Made by a program: the position numbers and the translations under genes. Under the pieces are notes generated by a model. That model was not told where the DNA came from and did no database searches. It worked only from the letters and a program-made list of their open reading frames with translations. 64,000 nucleotides of DNA from Maritalea mobilis. Its GTDB lineage: Bacteria; Pseudomonadota; Alphaproteobacteria; Rhizobiales; Devosiaceae. The stretch lies in contig NZ_SNYR01000001.1 of NCBI RefSeq assembly GCF_004363175.1, positions 1 to 64,000 of the forward strand. Direction: 5' to 3'. Position 1 is the first letter of the stretch, and every line of letters starts with the position of its first letter. Positions 52,151 to 60,683 of this stretch are shown here, piece after piece.

Positions 52151-54244
52151 ATGCGAGGCGAAGAATCTGTCCGACTGGCGGTAGATATTGGCGGCACTTT
52201 TACGGATGTGGTGCTGGAGCTGGGGGACGTGCGCCATAGCGCTAAAGTGTTGACCAATGTGCAAAATCCAGAGCTTGGCCTTTTGGATGGTGTGCGCGTG
52301 GTGCTGAAAGAAGCCGCTGTCGCCCCACGAGATATTGATGTTTTTGTGCATGGGACAACCTTGGCCACCAACGCGCTGATTGAACGCAAGGTGGCAAAAA
52401 CGGCGCTGATCACCACAAAAGGCTTCGAAGATATTTTGGAACTGGGTTATGAAAAGCGCTTCGACCATTATGATTTGATGATCGATATGCCGCCCGCCAT
52501 TGTGCCCGCTGACTTGCGGTTTGGCGTGACGGAACGTTTGGCGCAAGATGGGTCAATTCTCTCTGCGTTGGACGAAGATGAGCTGGTGGCAATCTGTGCC
52601 GAATTGCGTGCTGTCAAAGTTGAGGCCGTTGCTATCGGCTTTTTGCATGCCTATGCCCATAGTGATCACGAAAAGCGTGCGCGAGACATCGTGCTGCGTG
52701 AACTGGGCGAGGGGGTGACTATCTGTGTCTCCCATGAAGTTTGCCCGGAAATCCGCGAATATGAGCGCTTTTCAACCACATGCGCCAACGCCTCGGTGCG
52801 GCCGCTGATCGAAGGCTATCTCACGCGGTTGGCGAAAGAGCTTTCTGACCTTGGTATTGATGCGCCACTATTTTTGATGATGTCCGGTGGTGGCCTGACA
52901 ACTCTGGAGAGTGCTTCACGATTTCCCATTCGGTTGGTCGAATCTGGCCCGGCGGGTGGCGCGATTTTGGCCAGCCATATCGCCAAGCAATGTGATTTGG
53001 ACAATGTCTTGTCGTTCGATATGGGCGGCACAACGGCCAAGATTTGCCTGATCGCTGGCGCTGTCCCCGAACGGGCGCGACATTTTGAGATTGCCCGTAC
53101 CTATCGCGACACGAAAGGGTCCGGTTGGCCTGTGCGCATTCCGGTGATTGAAATGGTGGAGATTGGCGCGGGTGGCGGTTCCATTGCGCGAATTGACGCG
53201 ATGCAGCGGATCAAGGTGGGGCCGGATAGCGCCGGGTCTGAACCCGGGCCGGTCAGCTATGGCCGTGGCGGCGAATTAGCGACGGTGACGGATGCCAATT
53301 TGGTGCTCGGCAAAATCGATCCTGCCTATTTCGCAGGCGGCAAGTTGCCGCTTTATCCAGACGCAGCGAAGGACGTGTTGGGCCAACAGATTGGTGCACC
53401 CCTCGGGTTGGACGAATTTTGGCCAGCTGCTGGTGTGGTGGAAATTGTAGAAGAGAATATGGCCAATGCGGCGCGGGTGCACGCCATTGAGCGTGGCCGC
53501 GATATTGCCGCCAGTACCATGATTGCCTTTGGCGGCGGGGCACCGCTGCACCTTTGCCGACTGGCGGAAAAGCTGTCGATCGACAAAATGATTGTGCCTG
53601 CCGGGGCCGGGGTTGGCTCGGCCATCGGCTTTTTGCGGGCGCCGATTTCCTATGAAGTGACGCGCAGCTTTCCGATGGTGCTGGACCATCCGGATATGAA
53701 GCGGGTCAATCAGATGCTTGACGATATGGCGCGCGAGGCGGGTGATATTGTGCGCCCTGCCGCAGGTGATCGCAAAGTGCAGGTGCAACGCGTCGTAGAT
53801 ATTCGCTATCAGGGGCAGGGGCACGAGCTTCAAGTTGTGCTGCCCGAAGGCACGCTAGATGCTGCCGATGCGCAATGGATTCATGATCAGTTCGAAACAC
53901 AATATCGCGCCATCTATGGCGTGACCTTGGACAATGTGCCGAGCGAGATTGTTACCTGGTCGGTGACCGTGTTGTGTGAAATTGACGATGGGGTATCGCC
54001 CACATTTGGTGAAGGCGAGGCGACTGAGATCGCGCCGCGCAGCCATCGCGAATTATTTGACGGGGCGCAGGGCACGATGTTGGAAACACCTGTATATTGG
54101 CGATTTGATTTGCCAGTGGGTGCAAAGATTTCCGGTCCGGCCATCATCGCAGAGCATGAGACGTCGACCATTGTCACCTCGCAATTTGATGCAGAGATTG
54201 ACGCCCATAGCTACATCATTTTGACCCGCAAGGAGGCTGTCTAA
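52151..54244 (+). CDS. hyuA: Hydantoinase/oxoprolinase subunit A (HyuA)
   Basis: The 697-residue protein is a full-length ATP-dependent HyuA: N-terminal VDIGGTFTDVVLE (about 12-24), HGTTLATNALIERK, the GLLxE-type MSGGGLTTLE, VESGPAGGAILAS, SFDMGGTTAKICLI (about 293-306) and EIGAGGGSIARID. HyuA and HyuB together hydrolyse lactams or hydantoins, or carboxylate ketones, using ATP. I prefer ATG 52151 behind AGGAGGAAG; an upstream GTG at 52100 is possible. It overlaps hyuB by one base. It is full length, unlike the short HyuA-like protein at 8505. Confidence 0.88.
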   Translation: MRGEESVRLAVDIGGTFTDVVLELGDVRHSAKVLTNVQNPELGLLDGVRVVLKEAAVAPRDIDVFVHGTTLATNALIERKVAKTALITTKGFEDILELGYEKRFDHYDLMIDMPPAIVPADLRFGVTERLAQDGSILSALDEDELVAICAELRAVKVEAVAIGFLHAYAHSDHEKRARDIVLRELGEGVTICVSHEVCPEIREYERFSTTCANASVRPLIEGYLTRLAKELSDLGIDAPLFLMMSGGGLTTLESASRFPIRLVESGPAGGAILASHIAKQCDLDNVLSFDMGGTTAKICLIAGAVPERARHFEIARTYRDTKGSGWPVRIPVIEMVEIGAGGGSIARIDAMQRIKVGPDSAGSEPGPVSYGRGGELATVTDANLVLGKIDPAYFAGGKLPLYPDAAKDVLGQQIGAPLGLDEFWPAAGVVEIVEENMANAARVHAIERGRDIAASTMIAFGGGAPLHLCRLAEKLSIDKMIVPAGAGVGSAIGFLRAPISYEVTRSFPMVLDHPDMKRVNQMLDDMAREAGDIVRPAAGDRKVQVQRVVDIRYQGQGHELQVVLPEGTLDAADAQWIHDQFETQYRAIYGVTLDNVPSEIVTWSVTVLCEIDDGVSPTFGEGEATEIAPRSHRELFDGAQGTMLETPVYWRFDLPVGAKISGPAIIAEHETSTIVTSQFDAEIDAHSYIILTRKEAV

Positions 54245-55851
54245 TGCGCCAGAATGCTCATGACGCTATTCGCACCCAAGTGATGTGGAACCGCCTGATT
54301 TCTGTGGTGGAAGAACAGGCGCAGTCCTTGCTACGCACGGCCTTTGGCGCTGTGGCGCGCGAGGCGGGCGACCTGTCTGCCGGGGTTTATGATTTGAACG
54401 GGGCGATGTTGGCGCAGGCGGTGACGGGCACGCCGGGGCATGTGAACACCATGGCCAATGCGGTCGTACATTTCTTGGAACGCTATCCTGTGGAAACGCT
54501 AAAGCCGGGCGATGTGTTGGTAAGCAATGACCCATGGATGGGCACCGGGCATTTGTTTGACTTTGTGGTGGTCACACCAGCCTTTTACGACGGCAAAGCG
54601 ATCGGGCTTTTTGCCTCCACCTGCCACGTTATCGATGTGGGCGGCGTCGGTTTTTCGGCAGACGCGACCTCGATTTATGAAGAGGGCACTTTGGTGCCGC
54701 ATATGTATTTGCGGCGCGAAGGGCAGCTCAATGAAGATTTGCTCAGTGTGATTTTGGCGAACACGCGCAATCCAGTGGAAGTGCGCGGCGATTTGATGTC
54801 GCTGATCAGCGCCAATGATACGGGTGTCAATCGACTGGTCGAGATGATGGAAGAGTTCCAGATCGATGGGCTGGACGATTTGGCCGCACATATTTTGGAA
54901 ACCTCCAAAGCGGCGACACAAAAGGCGATCCGTGAGGTGCCGGATGGTGTCTATCATTATGATTTGCCATTGGATGGCTATGAAAGCCCGATCACCATCA
55001 AAACCGAATTGCGGGTGGAAGGCGATCAGATCACCATCGACCTGTCGGGCAGTTCGCCTGCCTCTAATTATGGAATAAATTCGCCGCGCACCTATAGCCA
55101 AGCCTATGTGGTGTTTGGCCTGAAAGCCGTGATCGCGCCAGATGTGCCGAACAATGCAGGCTCGCTGGGCTGTTTTGATCTTATTAGCGAACCGGGGACT
55201 TGCGTCGACCCGGTATCTCCCAGTCCGGTTACGGCCCGTCATGTGATCGGCCAAATGCTGCCTGATGCAGTGTTTGGTTGCCTCGCACAGGCGTTGCCGA
55301 ACCGGGTTCAGGCGGAAAGCGCGGGCAGCATTTGGGTGTTGGCAATGGCCTCTGCCCATGGCCATGCACTGCCAAGCGAGTTGAAAGACACAAGCCGCTT
55401 CAACGTGATGAATGTGGCTATTGGCGGCATTGGCGGACGGCCGGGTAAGGACGGGTTGAACGCTATGGCGTTTCCTTCTGGCGTGGGGTCCATTCCGGTG
55501 GAGATCACCGAAAGCCAATGTCCATTGTGGTTCAAGCGCAAGCGGATTTTGCGCGACAGTGGCGGCAAGGGCAAATATCGCGGCGGCCATGGGCAGGTCA
55601 TTGAAGTGGCGAACCGCGAAGCAGCACCCTTTACCATTTCGGCAGCCACGTTTGATCGGTTGCAGAACGCGGCCTCGGGCCGCGAAGGCGGCGAGCCAGG
55701 GGCGTTGGGTAAGGCCTACTTGGGTTCAGGGCCAGCTTTGAAGGGCAAAGGCATTCACCTAGTTCCCGCAGGCGACAGCCTGGTGGTAGAATTGCCCGGC
55801 GGTGGCGGATTCGGCCACCCGGACGAGAAGGAGCAAAAGAATGGCGACTGA
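54244..55851 (+). CDS. hyuB: Hydantoinase/oxoprolinase subunit B (HyuB)
   Basis: The 535-residue protein is the partner of HyuA. It shows the HyuB marks FGAVAREAGDLSAGVYD (about 36-52), HVNTMANAV, VLVSNDPWMGTGHLFDF (about 93-109), DLSGSSPAS and RILRDSGGKGKYRGGHGQ, and ends with ELPGGGGFGHP. It starts in the hyuA stop (TAATG) and overlaps the XRE-cupin regulator by 11 bases. In Aromatoleum a HyuAB-like pair opens the lactam ring of an oxindole acetate derivative, which is the parallel I favour here; other cyclic amides are possible. Confidence 0.88.
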   Translation: MRQNAHDAIRTQVMWNRLISVVEEQAQSLLRTAFGAVAREAGDLSAGVYDLNGAMLAQAVTGTPGHVNTMANAVVHFLERYPVETLKPGDVLVSNDPWMGTGHLFDFVVVTPAFYDGKAIGLFASTCHVIDVGGVGFSADATSIYEEGTLVPHMYLRREGQLNEDLLSVILANTRNPVEVRGDLMSLISANDTGVNRLVEMMEEFQIDGLDDLAAHILETSKAATQKAIREVPDGVYHYDLPLDGYESPITIKTELRVEGDQITIDLSGSSPASNYGINSPRTYSQAYVVFGLKAVIAPDVPNNAGSLGCFDLISEPGTCVDPVSPSPVTARHVIGQMLPDAVFGCLAQALPNRVQAESAGSIWVLAMASAHGHALPSELKDTSRFNVMNVAIGGIGGRPGKDGLNAMAFPSGVGSIPVEITESQCPLWFKRKRILRDSGGKGKYRGGHGQVIEVANREAAPFTISAATFDRLQNAASGREGGEPGALGKAYLGSGPALKGKGIHLVPAGDSLVVELPGGGGFGHPDEKEQKNGD

Positions 55852-56464
55852 CCCCTCACGTAAGCCAAATTTTGAAGATTTAAAGGTTGGCGCACAGGTG
55901 AAAGCCTTCCGCAAAGCCAAGAAATATTCGCTGAGCGAATTGGCGCGGATTACCAGCATTTCCGAGGCGACTTTGTCGCGGGTGGAAAATGAGCAGACGC
56001 CTGTGAGTGCCCACAATCTTTATATACTTAGCCAGGCGTTGGATGTGGACATAACAGCCTTTTTTGAGGCGGCGGCACAACCGATGCGCACGGGCGTACG
56101 CTCGATTTCGCGGGCAGGCGAGCAACCGCCCATCGAGACCGCGCGCTATGTGGCGGAGGTGTTGTCTACGGATCTGGCCAACAAGAAGATGCACCCGGCC
56201 GTCAACACGGTGACCAAAAAGTCGTTGGAAGAGGCTGGCGGATTGGCCAGCCATGCGGGCGAGGAATTTCTATATGTACTGGAAGGTCAGTTGATCTTTT
56301 ATACGGACTTTTATTCGCCGACTTTGCTCAATGAGGGCGACAGCATTTATTTTGATGGCAGCATGGCCCACGCCTATGTGGCGGGGGGCGATGGCCCGGC
56401 GAAGATTTTGGTGGTGACCAATATTGATGGCAAATCAGAAGGCTTTATCAATGAGCATTCTTGA
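55841..56464 (+). CDS. XRE-family regulator with C-terminal cupin domain
   Basis: The 207-residue protein has an N-terminal helix-turn-helix (about 15-70; YSLSELARITSISEATLSRV) and a C-terminal cupin (about 130-200; ASHAGEEFLYVLEGQLIFY, then LNEGDSIYFDGSMAHAY). This is the MerR-unrelated XRE-cupin architecture seen in PuuR-type regulators, in which the cupin senses a small molecule. It is translated from within the hyuB end, behind AAGGAG. It is the only regulator gene inside either divergent operon, so it is the best candidate to bind the TTTCA-N4-TGAAA sites. Confidence 0.87.
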   Translation: MATDPSRKPNFEDLKVGAQVKAFRKAKKYSLSELARITSISEATLSRVENEQTPVSAHNLYILSQALDVDITAFFEAAAQPMRTGVRSISRAGEQPPIETARYVAEVLSTDLANKKMHPAVNTVTKKSLEEAGGLASHAGEEFLYVLEGQLIFYTDFYSPTLLNEGDSIYFDGSMAHAYVAGGDGPAKILVVTNIDGKSEGFINEHS

Positions 56465-56882
56465 TAGCCATATCACCTCCATCGTGATTGATGTGCCCCA
56501 TGACAAGGTGGTGGATTTTGTGGCGTCGCCGCAAAATCTGGACCAATGGACCTTTGGCACATGGGAAATCGAAACGCTTGGCGATGGCGTGACCAAAGGC
56601 AAAAGCCTATTTGATCGCAGCGAAATCTACGTCAAAGTCGCCTACGAGCCAGCGTTTCATATGGTGCATTACTTGCTATCTGCCACGGAAGCCGGGCCTT
56701 TTGAAGCCCGGATCAGTGCCCGCATTTTGCCCGGCCGGACCATGGGCCTTGGCGCTGACCAGAGCGTTTTTTCGCTGATGGTTTGGCGACAGGCTGACAT
56801 GGACGATTTCCGCTGGCACAAGCTCAAAACATGCCATGAGACCGAGGTGATGCTGGTGAAAGCGCGCCTTGAACATCAATAG
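56451..56882 (+). CDS. SRPBCC-superfamily protein
   Basis: The 143-residue protein has the helix-grip pattern: beta start HITSIVIDVPHDKVVDFVAS (about 5-24), NLDQWTFGTWE, a central beta sheet and a long C-terminal helix (WHKLKTCHETEVMLVKARLE). SRPBCC proteins bind hydrophobic ligands and include cyclases, hydrolases and carrier-like proteins. No catalytic residue can be picked out. It overlaps the XRE-cupin end by 14 bases and precedes the VOC-bicupin gene by 13, so it belongs to the hyu operon. A role in handling an aromatic intermediate is inference. Confidence 0.68.
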   Translation: MSILDSHITSIVIDVPHDKVVDFVASPQNLDQWTFGTWEIETLGDGVTKGKSLFDRSEIYVKVAYEPAFHMVHYLLSATEAGPFEARISARILPGRTMGLGADQSVFSLMVWRQADMDDFRWHKLKTCHETEVMLVKARLEHQ

Positions 56883-56895
56883 GGAGGAGATGGTC

Positions 56896-58026
56896 ATGGA
56901 TCCACAAAATGCAGAATTGCAAACCAAGCCGGATTTGGTGAAGGGTGCGGAAATCGTGCTGTCGACGCCGGATTTGAAAAAGGATTTGCCATTTTTCTTG
57001 AAGCGGTTGGGTTTTCGGCTGGATAAGATTTTTCCGGCAGATGATCCAAGCGTTGCGGTGATCTCTGGCCATGGCGTCTCTATCCGGCTAGATCGCGATG
57101 CGACCAGCACGGTGCATAGTTTGCGCTTGAATTGTGATGATCCTGACAAGTTTGCGGCAGGCGAAACTAGGCTAACCGCACCGAACGGCACCCATATCGA
57201 AATTATCGATGCCAACCCACCCTTGGTGCAGCCTGAAACGCAACATAGCTTTTTGGTGCGCCGCTTGAAGGATAGCGACAGCTGGGTGATCGGCCGCGCC
57301 GGGATGCGTTATCGCGATTTGATTCCGGATCGGCTGGGCGGCTCTATCATTGCCTCCCACATCCGCATTCCGGATGGTGGCCCTGTGCCGGATATGGTGC
57401 ACTATCATACGGTTGGGTTTCAGTTGATCTTTTGCTATCGCGGTTGGGTCGACGTGCTTTATGAGGATCAGGGTGACAAAATTCGTCTGACAGCAGGCGA
57501 CTGCGTGATCCAACCGCCAGAAATCCGGCATCGTGTTATGGAAGCCTCGGACAATGTTGAAGTGGTGGAGATCGGCGTGCCTGCCGACCATGTGACCACC
57601 ATTGATCATGAGATGACCTTGCCCAATGGCAAAGGCGACCCGGACCGTGAATGGCAGGGTACTAAATTTATTTATGACAAAGTGGCCGAAGCTACTTGGA
57701 AGCCGTGGCGCATTCCCGGGTTTGAAGCGCGGGATACGGGTATCGGCACGGCCACCAAAGGTGTTGCGGGCGTGCAAGTTGCGCGGCCGATCAAAGGCGA
57801 AGTGGCACCGCGCACCAGCCACAACACCGATATTTTATTCACCTTCGTCAAGGAGGGCAGCATGACCCTGATGGTGGATGGCGAGGAGCCTTATGATTTG
57901 GTGGCAGGCGATGCGTTTGTGGTGCCGCCGTTTATGAAGGCGGCCTATCGCAATTGTTCTGACGATTGCGAGTTGCTGGAAATAACCCTGCCGTCAGAGT
58001 TTGAAACCGAAGTGGCGGATGATTAG
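56896..58026 (+). CDS. VOC-bicupin fusion protein, possible dioxygenase or isomerase
   Basis: The 376-residue protein has three parts. Residues about 12-95 look like one glyoxalase/VOC half-domain (EIVLSTPDLKKDLPFFLKRL, with a LSTPDLxxxxxF start). Residues about 130-240 form a first cupin with metal-type His residues (MVHYHTVGFQLIFCYRGWV and PPEIRHRVME). Residues about 285-370 form a second cupin (RTSHNTDILFTFVKEGSMTL, DAFVVPPFMKAAYRN). The start at 56896 has GGGAGG eight bases upstream; an ATG at 56890 is too close to it. It is last in the hyu operon and meets the GntR gene tail to tail with overlapping stops. Function is unknown; bicupins include ring-cleaving dioxygenases. Confidence 0.65.
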   Translation: MDPQNAELQTKPDLVKGAEIVLSTPDLKKDLPFFLKRLGFRLDKIFPADDPSVAVISGHGVSIRLDRDATSTVHSLRLNCDDPDKFAAGETRLTAPNGTHIEIIDANPPLVQPETQHSFLVRRLKDSDSWVIGRAGMRYRDLIPDRLGGSIIASHIRIPDGGPVPDMVHYHTVGFQLIFCYRGWVDVLYEDQGDKIRLTAGDCVIQPPEIRHRVMEASDNVEVVEIGVPADHVTTIDHEMTLPNGKGDPDREWQGTKFIYDKVAEATWKPWRIPGFEARDTGIGTATKGVAGVQVARPIKGEVAPRTSHNTDILFTFVKEGSMTLMVDGEEPYDLVAGDAFVVPPFMKAAYRNCSDDCELLEITLPSEFETEVADD

Positions 58027-58835
58027 TGCTCGATATTTAGCTCTGCGATAAAATCGTACCGGTCGCCGCGATAGGCGGACATGGTGACTTCAATTGGGCG
58101 GCCATTGGCGAGGAAGGAGTGGCGCTCGGTGTGGAAAATTGGTGAGCCAATTTCTATGCCGAGCAGACGGGATTCCTCTTCATTGGCGATGGCCGCATGC
58201 ATGCGCTGCACCGCGCGAACGGGCATATTGCCACTCTGCCGAAGCGCCTCATAGAGCGAAGCCTCAATAGTTTCAGGCGGGGCGGCATAAAGCGGCACGG
58301 TGGCATTTTCAATGCCCAGTGGCTCGCCTTCCGCAAGACGTACACGCGAGAGGCGAACAACTTGTTCGCTGGGCGAAATGCCAAGTTTCAGCGCTTCATT
58401 GGCGGTCGGCAAGCCAACTGATTTGTCTAAAAGAATGGAGCTGGATTGCTGCCCACGTCGCTGCATGTCTGCGGTGAAGCCCAAAAGGATAGACAGCGGC
58501 TGATCAATCTGGGGCTTCACAAAAGTGCCAGCCCCATGGCGCTTGGAAATCAATCCGTCATTCAAAAGGCTTTCAATGGCTTTGCGTACAGTGATGCGGG
58601 AAAAACCAGTGGCTTTGACCAACTCACGCTCGGATGGCAAAGCTTCACCACCGCGCAACGCGCCGCGCTCAATAAGCTCGCGCAAAACGCCTGCCAGCTG
58701 GCGATAAAAGGTCTCGTTGCGCTTTTGACTATGCTGAAGTTTCAGCAAAATTTCTTCCATGACGGGATTTCCCGACAAAGCAGAAACAGTTTCCCCGTCA
58801 GGCTGTTGTTGGCTTTTATCGGATTTTCCGGTCAC
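58023..58835 (-). CDS. GntR-family regulator with UTRA domain (HutC subfamily)
   Basis: The 270-residue protein has a winged helix (about 40-110; GEALPSERELVKATGFSRIT then VRKAIESLL, and RHGAGTFVKP) and a C-terminal UTRA ligand domain (LGFTADMQRRG to the end, with ERHSFLANGRPIEV). HutC-type members sense histidine derivatives, sugar phosphates or other small molecules. It starts with GTG ten bases after the second permease of the minus-strand transporter operon, so it is the operon's local regulator. Mirrored GTGG-TCTATA motifs at 62267 and 62324 are its likely targets. Confidence 0.85.
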   Translation of the reverse strand: MTGKSDKSQQQPDGETVSALSGNPVMEEILLKLQHSQKRNETFYRQLAGVLRELIERGALRGGEALPSERELVKATGFSRITVRKAIESLLNDGLISKRHGAGTFVKPQIDQPLSILLGFTADMQRRGQQSSSILLDKSVGLPTANEALKLGISPSEQVVRLSRVRLAEGEPLGIENATVPLYAAPPETIEASLYEALRQSGNMPVRAVQRMHAAIANEEESRLLGIEIGSPIFHTERHSFLANGRPIEVTMSAYRGDRYDFIAELNIEH

Positions 58836-58845
58836 TGAAACATTC

Positions 58846-59673
58846 CTAATTATCAGAGCGTAGACGCGGGTCTAACGTGTCGCGCAGGGCGTCGCCCAAA
58901 AGGTTGAAGCCAAACGACAAAAACAAAATAGCAAAGCCAGCAAATATAGCAGGCCATGGCGATAGCAATAAAAAATTGCGGCCTTCGGATAACATCAAAC
59001 CCAAAGAAGGTATAGGCGGCTGTGCGCCGAGGCCGAGGAAGGACAGGGAGGCCTCCACCAAGATAGCGGCAGAAAGCAACAGGCTGGCCTGCACCAAAAT
59101 CACAGATGAGAGGTTGGGCAGCAGGTGCGAAAAGATAATCCGCAGGTCTGATGCGCCGATGGCTTTCGCCCCCATCACATATTCGCTTTCAACAATCACA
59201 AGGGAAGGGCCGCGCAACAGCCGTGCGAAAATAGGCGTGTAGACAATGGCAATCGCAATGGCAGCGCCCCATGTGCTTGGCCCGATCACAGCGATAACAC
59301 CGATGGCAAGCAGCAGGATGGGGAAGGCAAAAAGAATATCCATCAATCGCATCACAATGCGATCAAACCAGCCGCGATAATAAGCGGCGAGCATGCCCAA
59401 CATGCCGCCGACCAACAAAGCCAAGCCCACCGCAGTGAGGCATGTCACCAATGACGTGCGGTAGCCATAAACAATACGCGCCAGCACATCGCGGCCTAGT
59501 TGGTCTGTGCCCAGAAAATTGACAGCATTTGGCGCTTTCATCCGCTGGATCATGACCTGCTGATAGGGGTCTTGAAAGCCTAGAATGGGAGCGAAAAGCG
59601 CCAGCCCGATCTGCAACGCCACAAACCCAATAGCAAAGCTAAGTAGCTTATTTTGTTTGATAAACTGTCTCAT
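58846..59673 (-). CDS. ABC transporter permease, DppC/OppC type (second system)
   Basis: The 275-residue membrane protein has an N-terminal helix, the DppC segment AVNFLGTDQLGRDVLARIVY (about 50-69), five further helices, the coupling loop EYVMGAKAIGASDLRI and the motif GLGAQPPIPSLG. It overlaps the DppB-type gene by four bases. It forms half of the channel of the second peptide-type importer. Confidence 0.92.
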   Translation of the reverse strand: MRQFIKQNKLLSFAIGFVALQIGLALFAPILGFQDPYQQVMIQRMKAPNAVNFLGTDQLGRDVLARIVYGYRTSLVTCLTAVGLALLVGGMLGMLAAYYRGWFDRIVMRLMDILFAFPILLLAIGVIAVIGPSTWGAAIAIAIVYTPIFARLLRGPSLVIVESEYVMGAKAIGASDLRIIFSHLLPNLSSVILVQASLLLSAAILVEASLSFLGLGAQPPIPSLGLMLSEGRNFLLLSPWPAIFAGFAILFLSFGFNLLGDALRDTLDPRLRSDN

Positions 59674-60626
59674 TGGGACACCCGCGGATCAATATATGCG
59701 TAAAGCAGGTCGACAAAGAAATTCACCATCACGAAGGAGGCGGTCATCACTAGAATGGATGCCTGTACCAGCGGGTAATTTCGTTCTGCAATGGCCCCAA
59801 GCACCAAGCGGCCCAAGCCAGGGATAGCGAACACTTGCTCAACCACAATGGCACCGCCCAGCAAATAGCCCGTGGCCACGCCGACGCTGGTGATGAAGGG
59901 GATCAGCGCATTGCGCAACGCATGTTTATAAACAAGGCCCCGTTGCGGCACGCCTTTGGCGCGCGCGGTGCGAATGTAATCCTGGCTAAGCGCATCCAAC
60001 ATTGCGGAGCGGACAAGACGGGATAAATTTGCCAGCATGGGCAAGCCGAGGGCGATCACGGGCAAAATCATGCGCTGCAAATTGCCCAATGGATCTTCGC
60101 TAAAGGGCACATAGCCAAGCGCCGACACGCCGGGGAGCAGCTTTGACACCATGAAAATTGAAACAATGCCAAGCCAGAAAGACGGAATGGTGAGGCCAGC
60201 AATCGCGCCGATGCGCACAGCGACTTCCGCTCCTTTGCCACGCGCTTCGGCCATAAAACAGCCGATGGGGATGGAAAGACCAGCGCCAAACAGCACGGAA
60301 AGAAAAGTGAGTTCTAGAGTAGGCCACAGATTGGCGCTGATTTCGGACATAACCGGACGACCCGTCCAGATCGAGGTGCCGAAATCTCCGCGAACCGCGC
60401 CCCAAATCCAATCGAAATATTGCACATATATGGGCTTATCCAACCCAATACGGGCTTCCAATTCGGCGATCCGCTCCGGTGTAATTTCAGTGTTTGCGCC
60501 CAACATGATCGCCACGGCGTCGCCGGGGATCAGCCGGATCATCATAAAGACGATGATCGACACACCGAAAAGAACAACGGCAAGATCAATCAATCTGCCA
60601 ACAATAAATCGAGAAGAAGTGCGCAT
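59670..60626 (-). CDS. ABC transporter permease, DppB/OppB type (second system)
   Basis: The 318-residue membrane protein has about six helices, IRLIPGDAVAIMLG at the start of the periplasmic loop (about 30-43), GDFGTSIWTGRPV, and the coupling loop YIRTARAKGVPQRGL (about 211-225). I chose ATG 60626 over a TTG at 60638, which has no ribosome site. It follows the binding-protein gene after a hairpin. Confidence 0.9.
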   Translation of the reverse strand: MRTSSRFIVGRLIDLAVVLFGVSIIVFMMIRLIPGDAVAIMLGANTEITPERIAELEARIGLDKPIYVQYFDWIWGAVRGDFGTSIWTGRPVMSEISANLWPTLELTFLSVLFGAGLSIPIGCFMAEARGKGAEVAVRIGAIAGLTIPSFWLGIVSIFMVSKLLPGVSALGYVPFSEDPLGNLQRMILPVIALGLPMLANLSRLVRSAMLDALSQDYIRTARAKGVPQRGLVYKHALRNALIPFITSVGVATGYLLGGAIVVEQVFAIPGLGRLVLGAIAERNYPLVQASILVMTASFVMVNFFVDLLYAYIDPRVSQ

Positions 60627-60643
60627 CTTATGACCCAAAGTAA

Positions 60644-60674
60644 AAGCGCGGCATCACAAAATGACGCCGCGCTT
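60644..60674 (-). terminator. Hairpin after second family 5 binding-protein gene
   Basis: The arms AAGCGCGGC-TCA and TGA-GCCGCGCTT (60644-60656 and 60662-60674) form a strong stem with one mismatch. Read on the minus strand it is followed by a short T-run (TTTT). It sits between the binding protein and permease genes and should reduce read-through. Confidence 0.75.
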
Positions 60675-60683
60675 GCTTATTGG

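Noticed and set aside
54499-55590. A 363-codon minus-strand open frame opposite hyuB
   Set aside because: It is antisense to a clear HyuB gene and its His/Arg/Gln-rich protein shows no domain.
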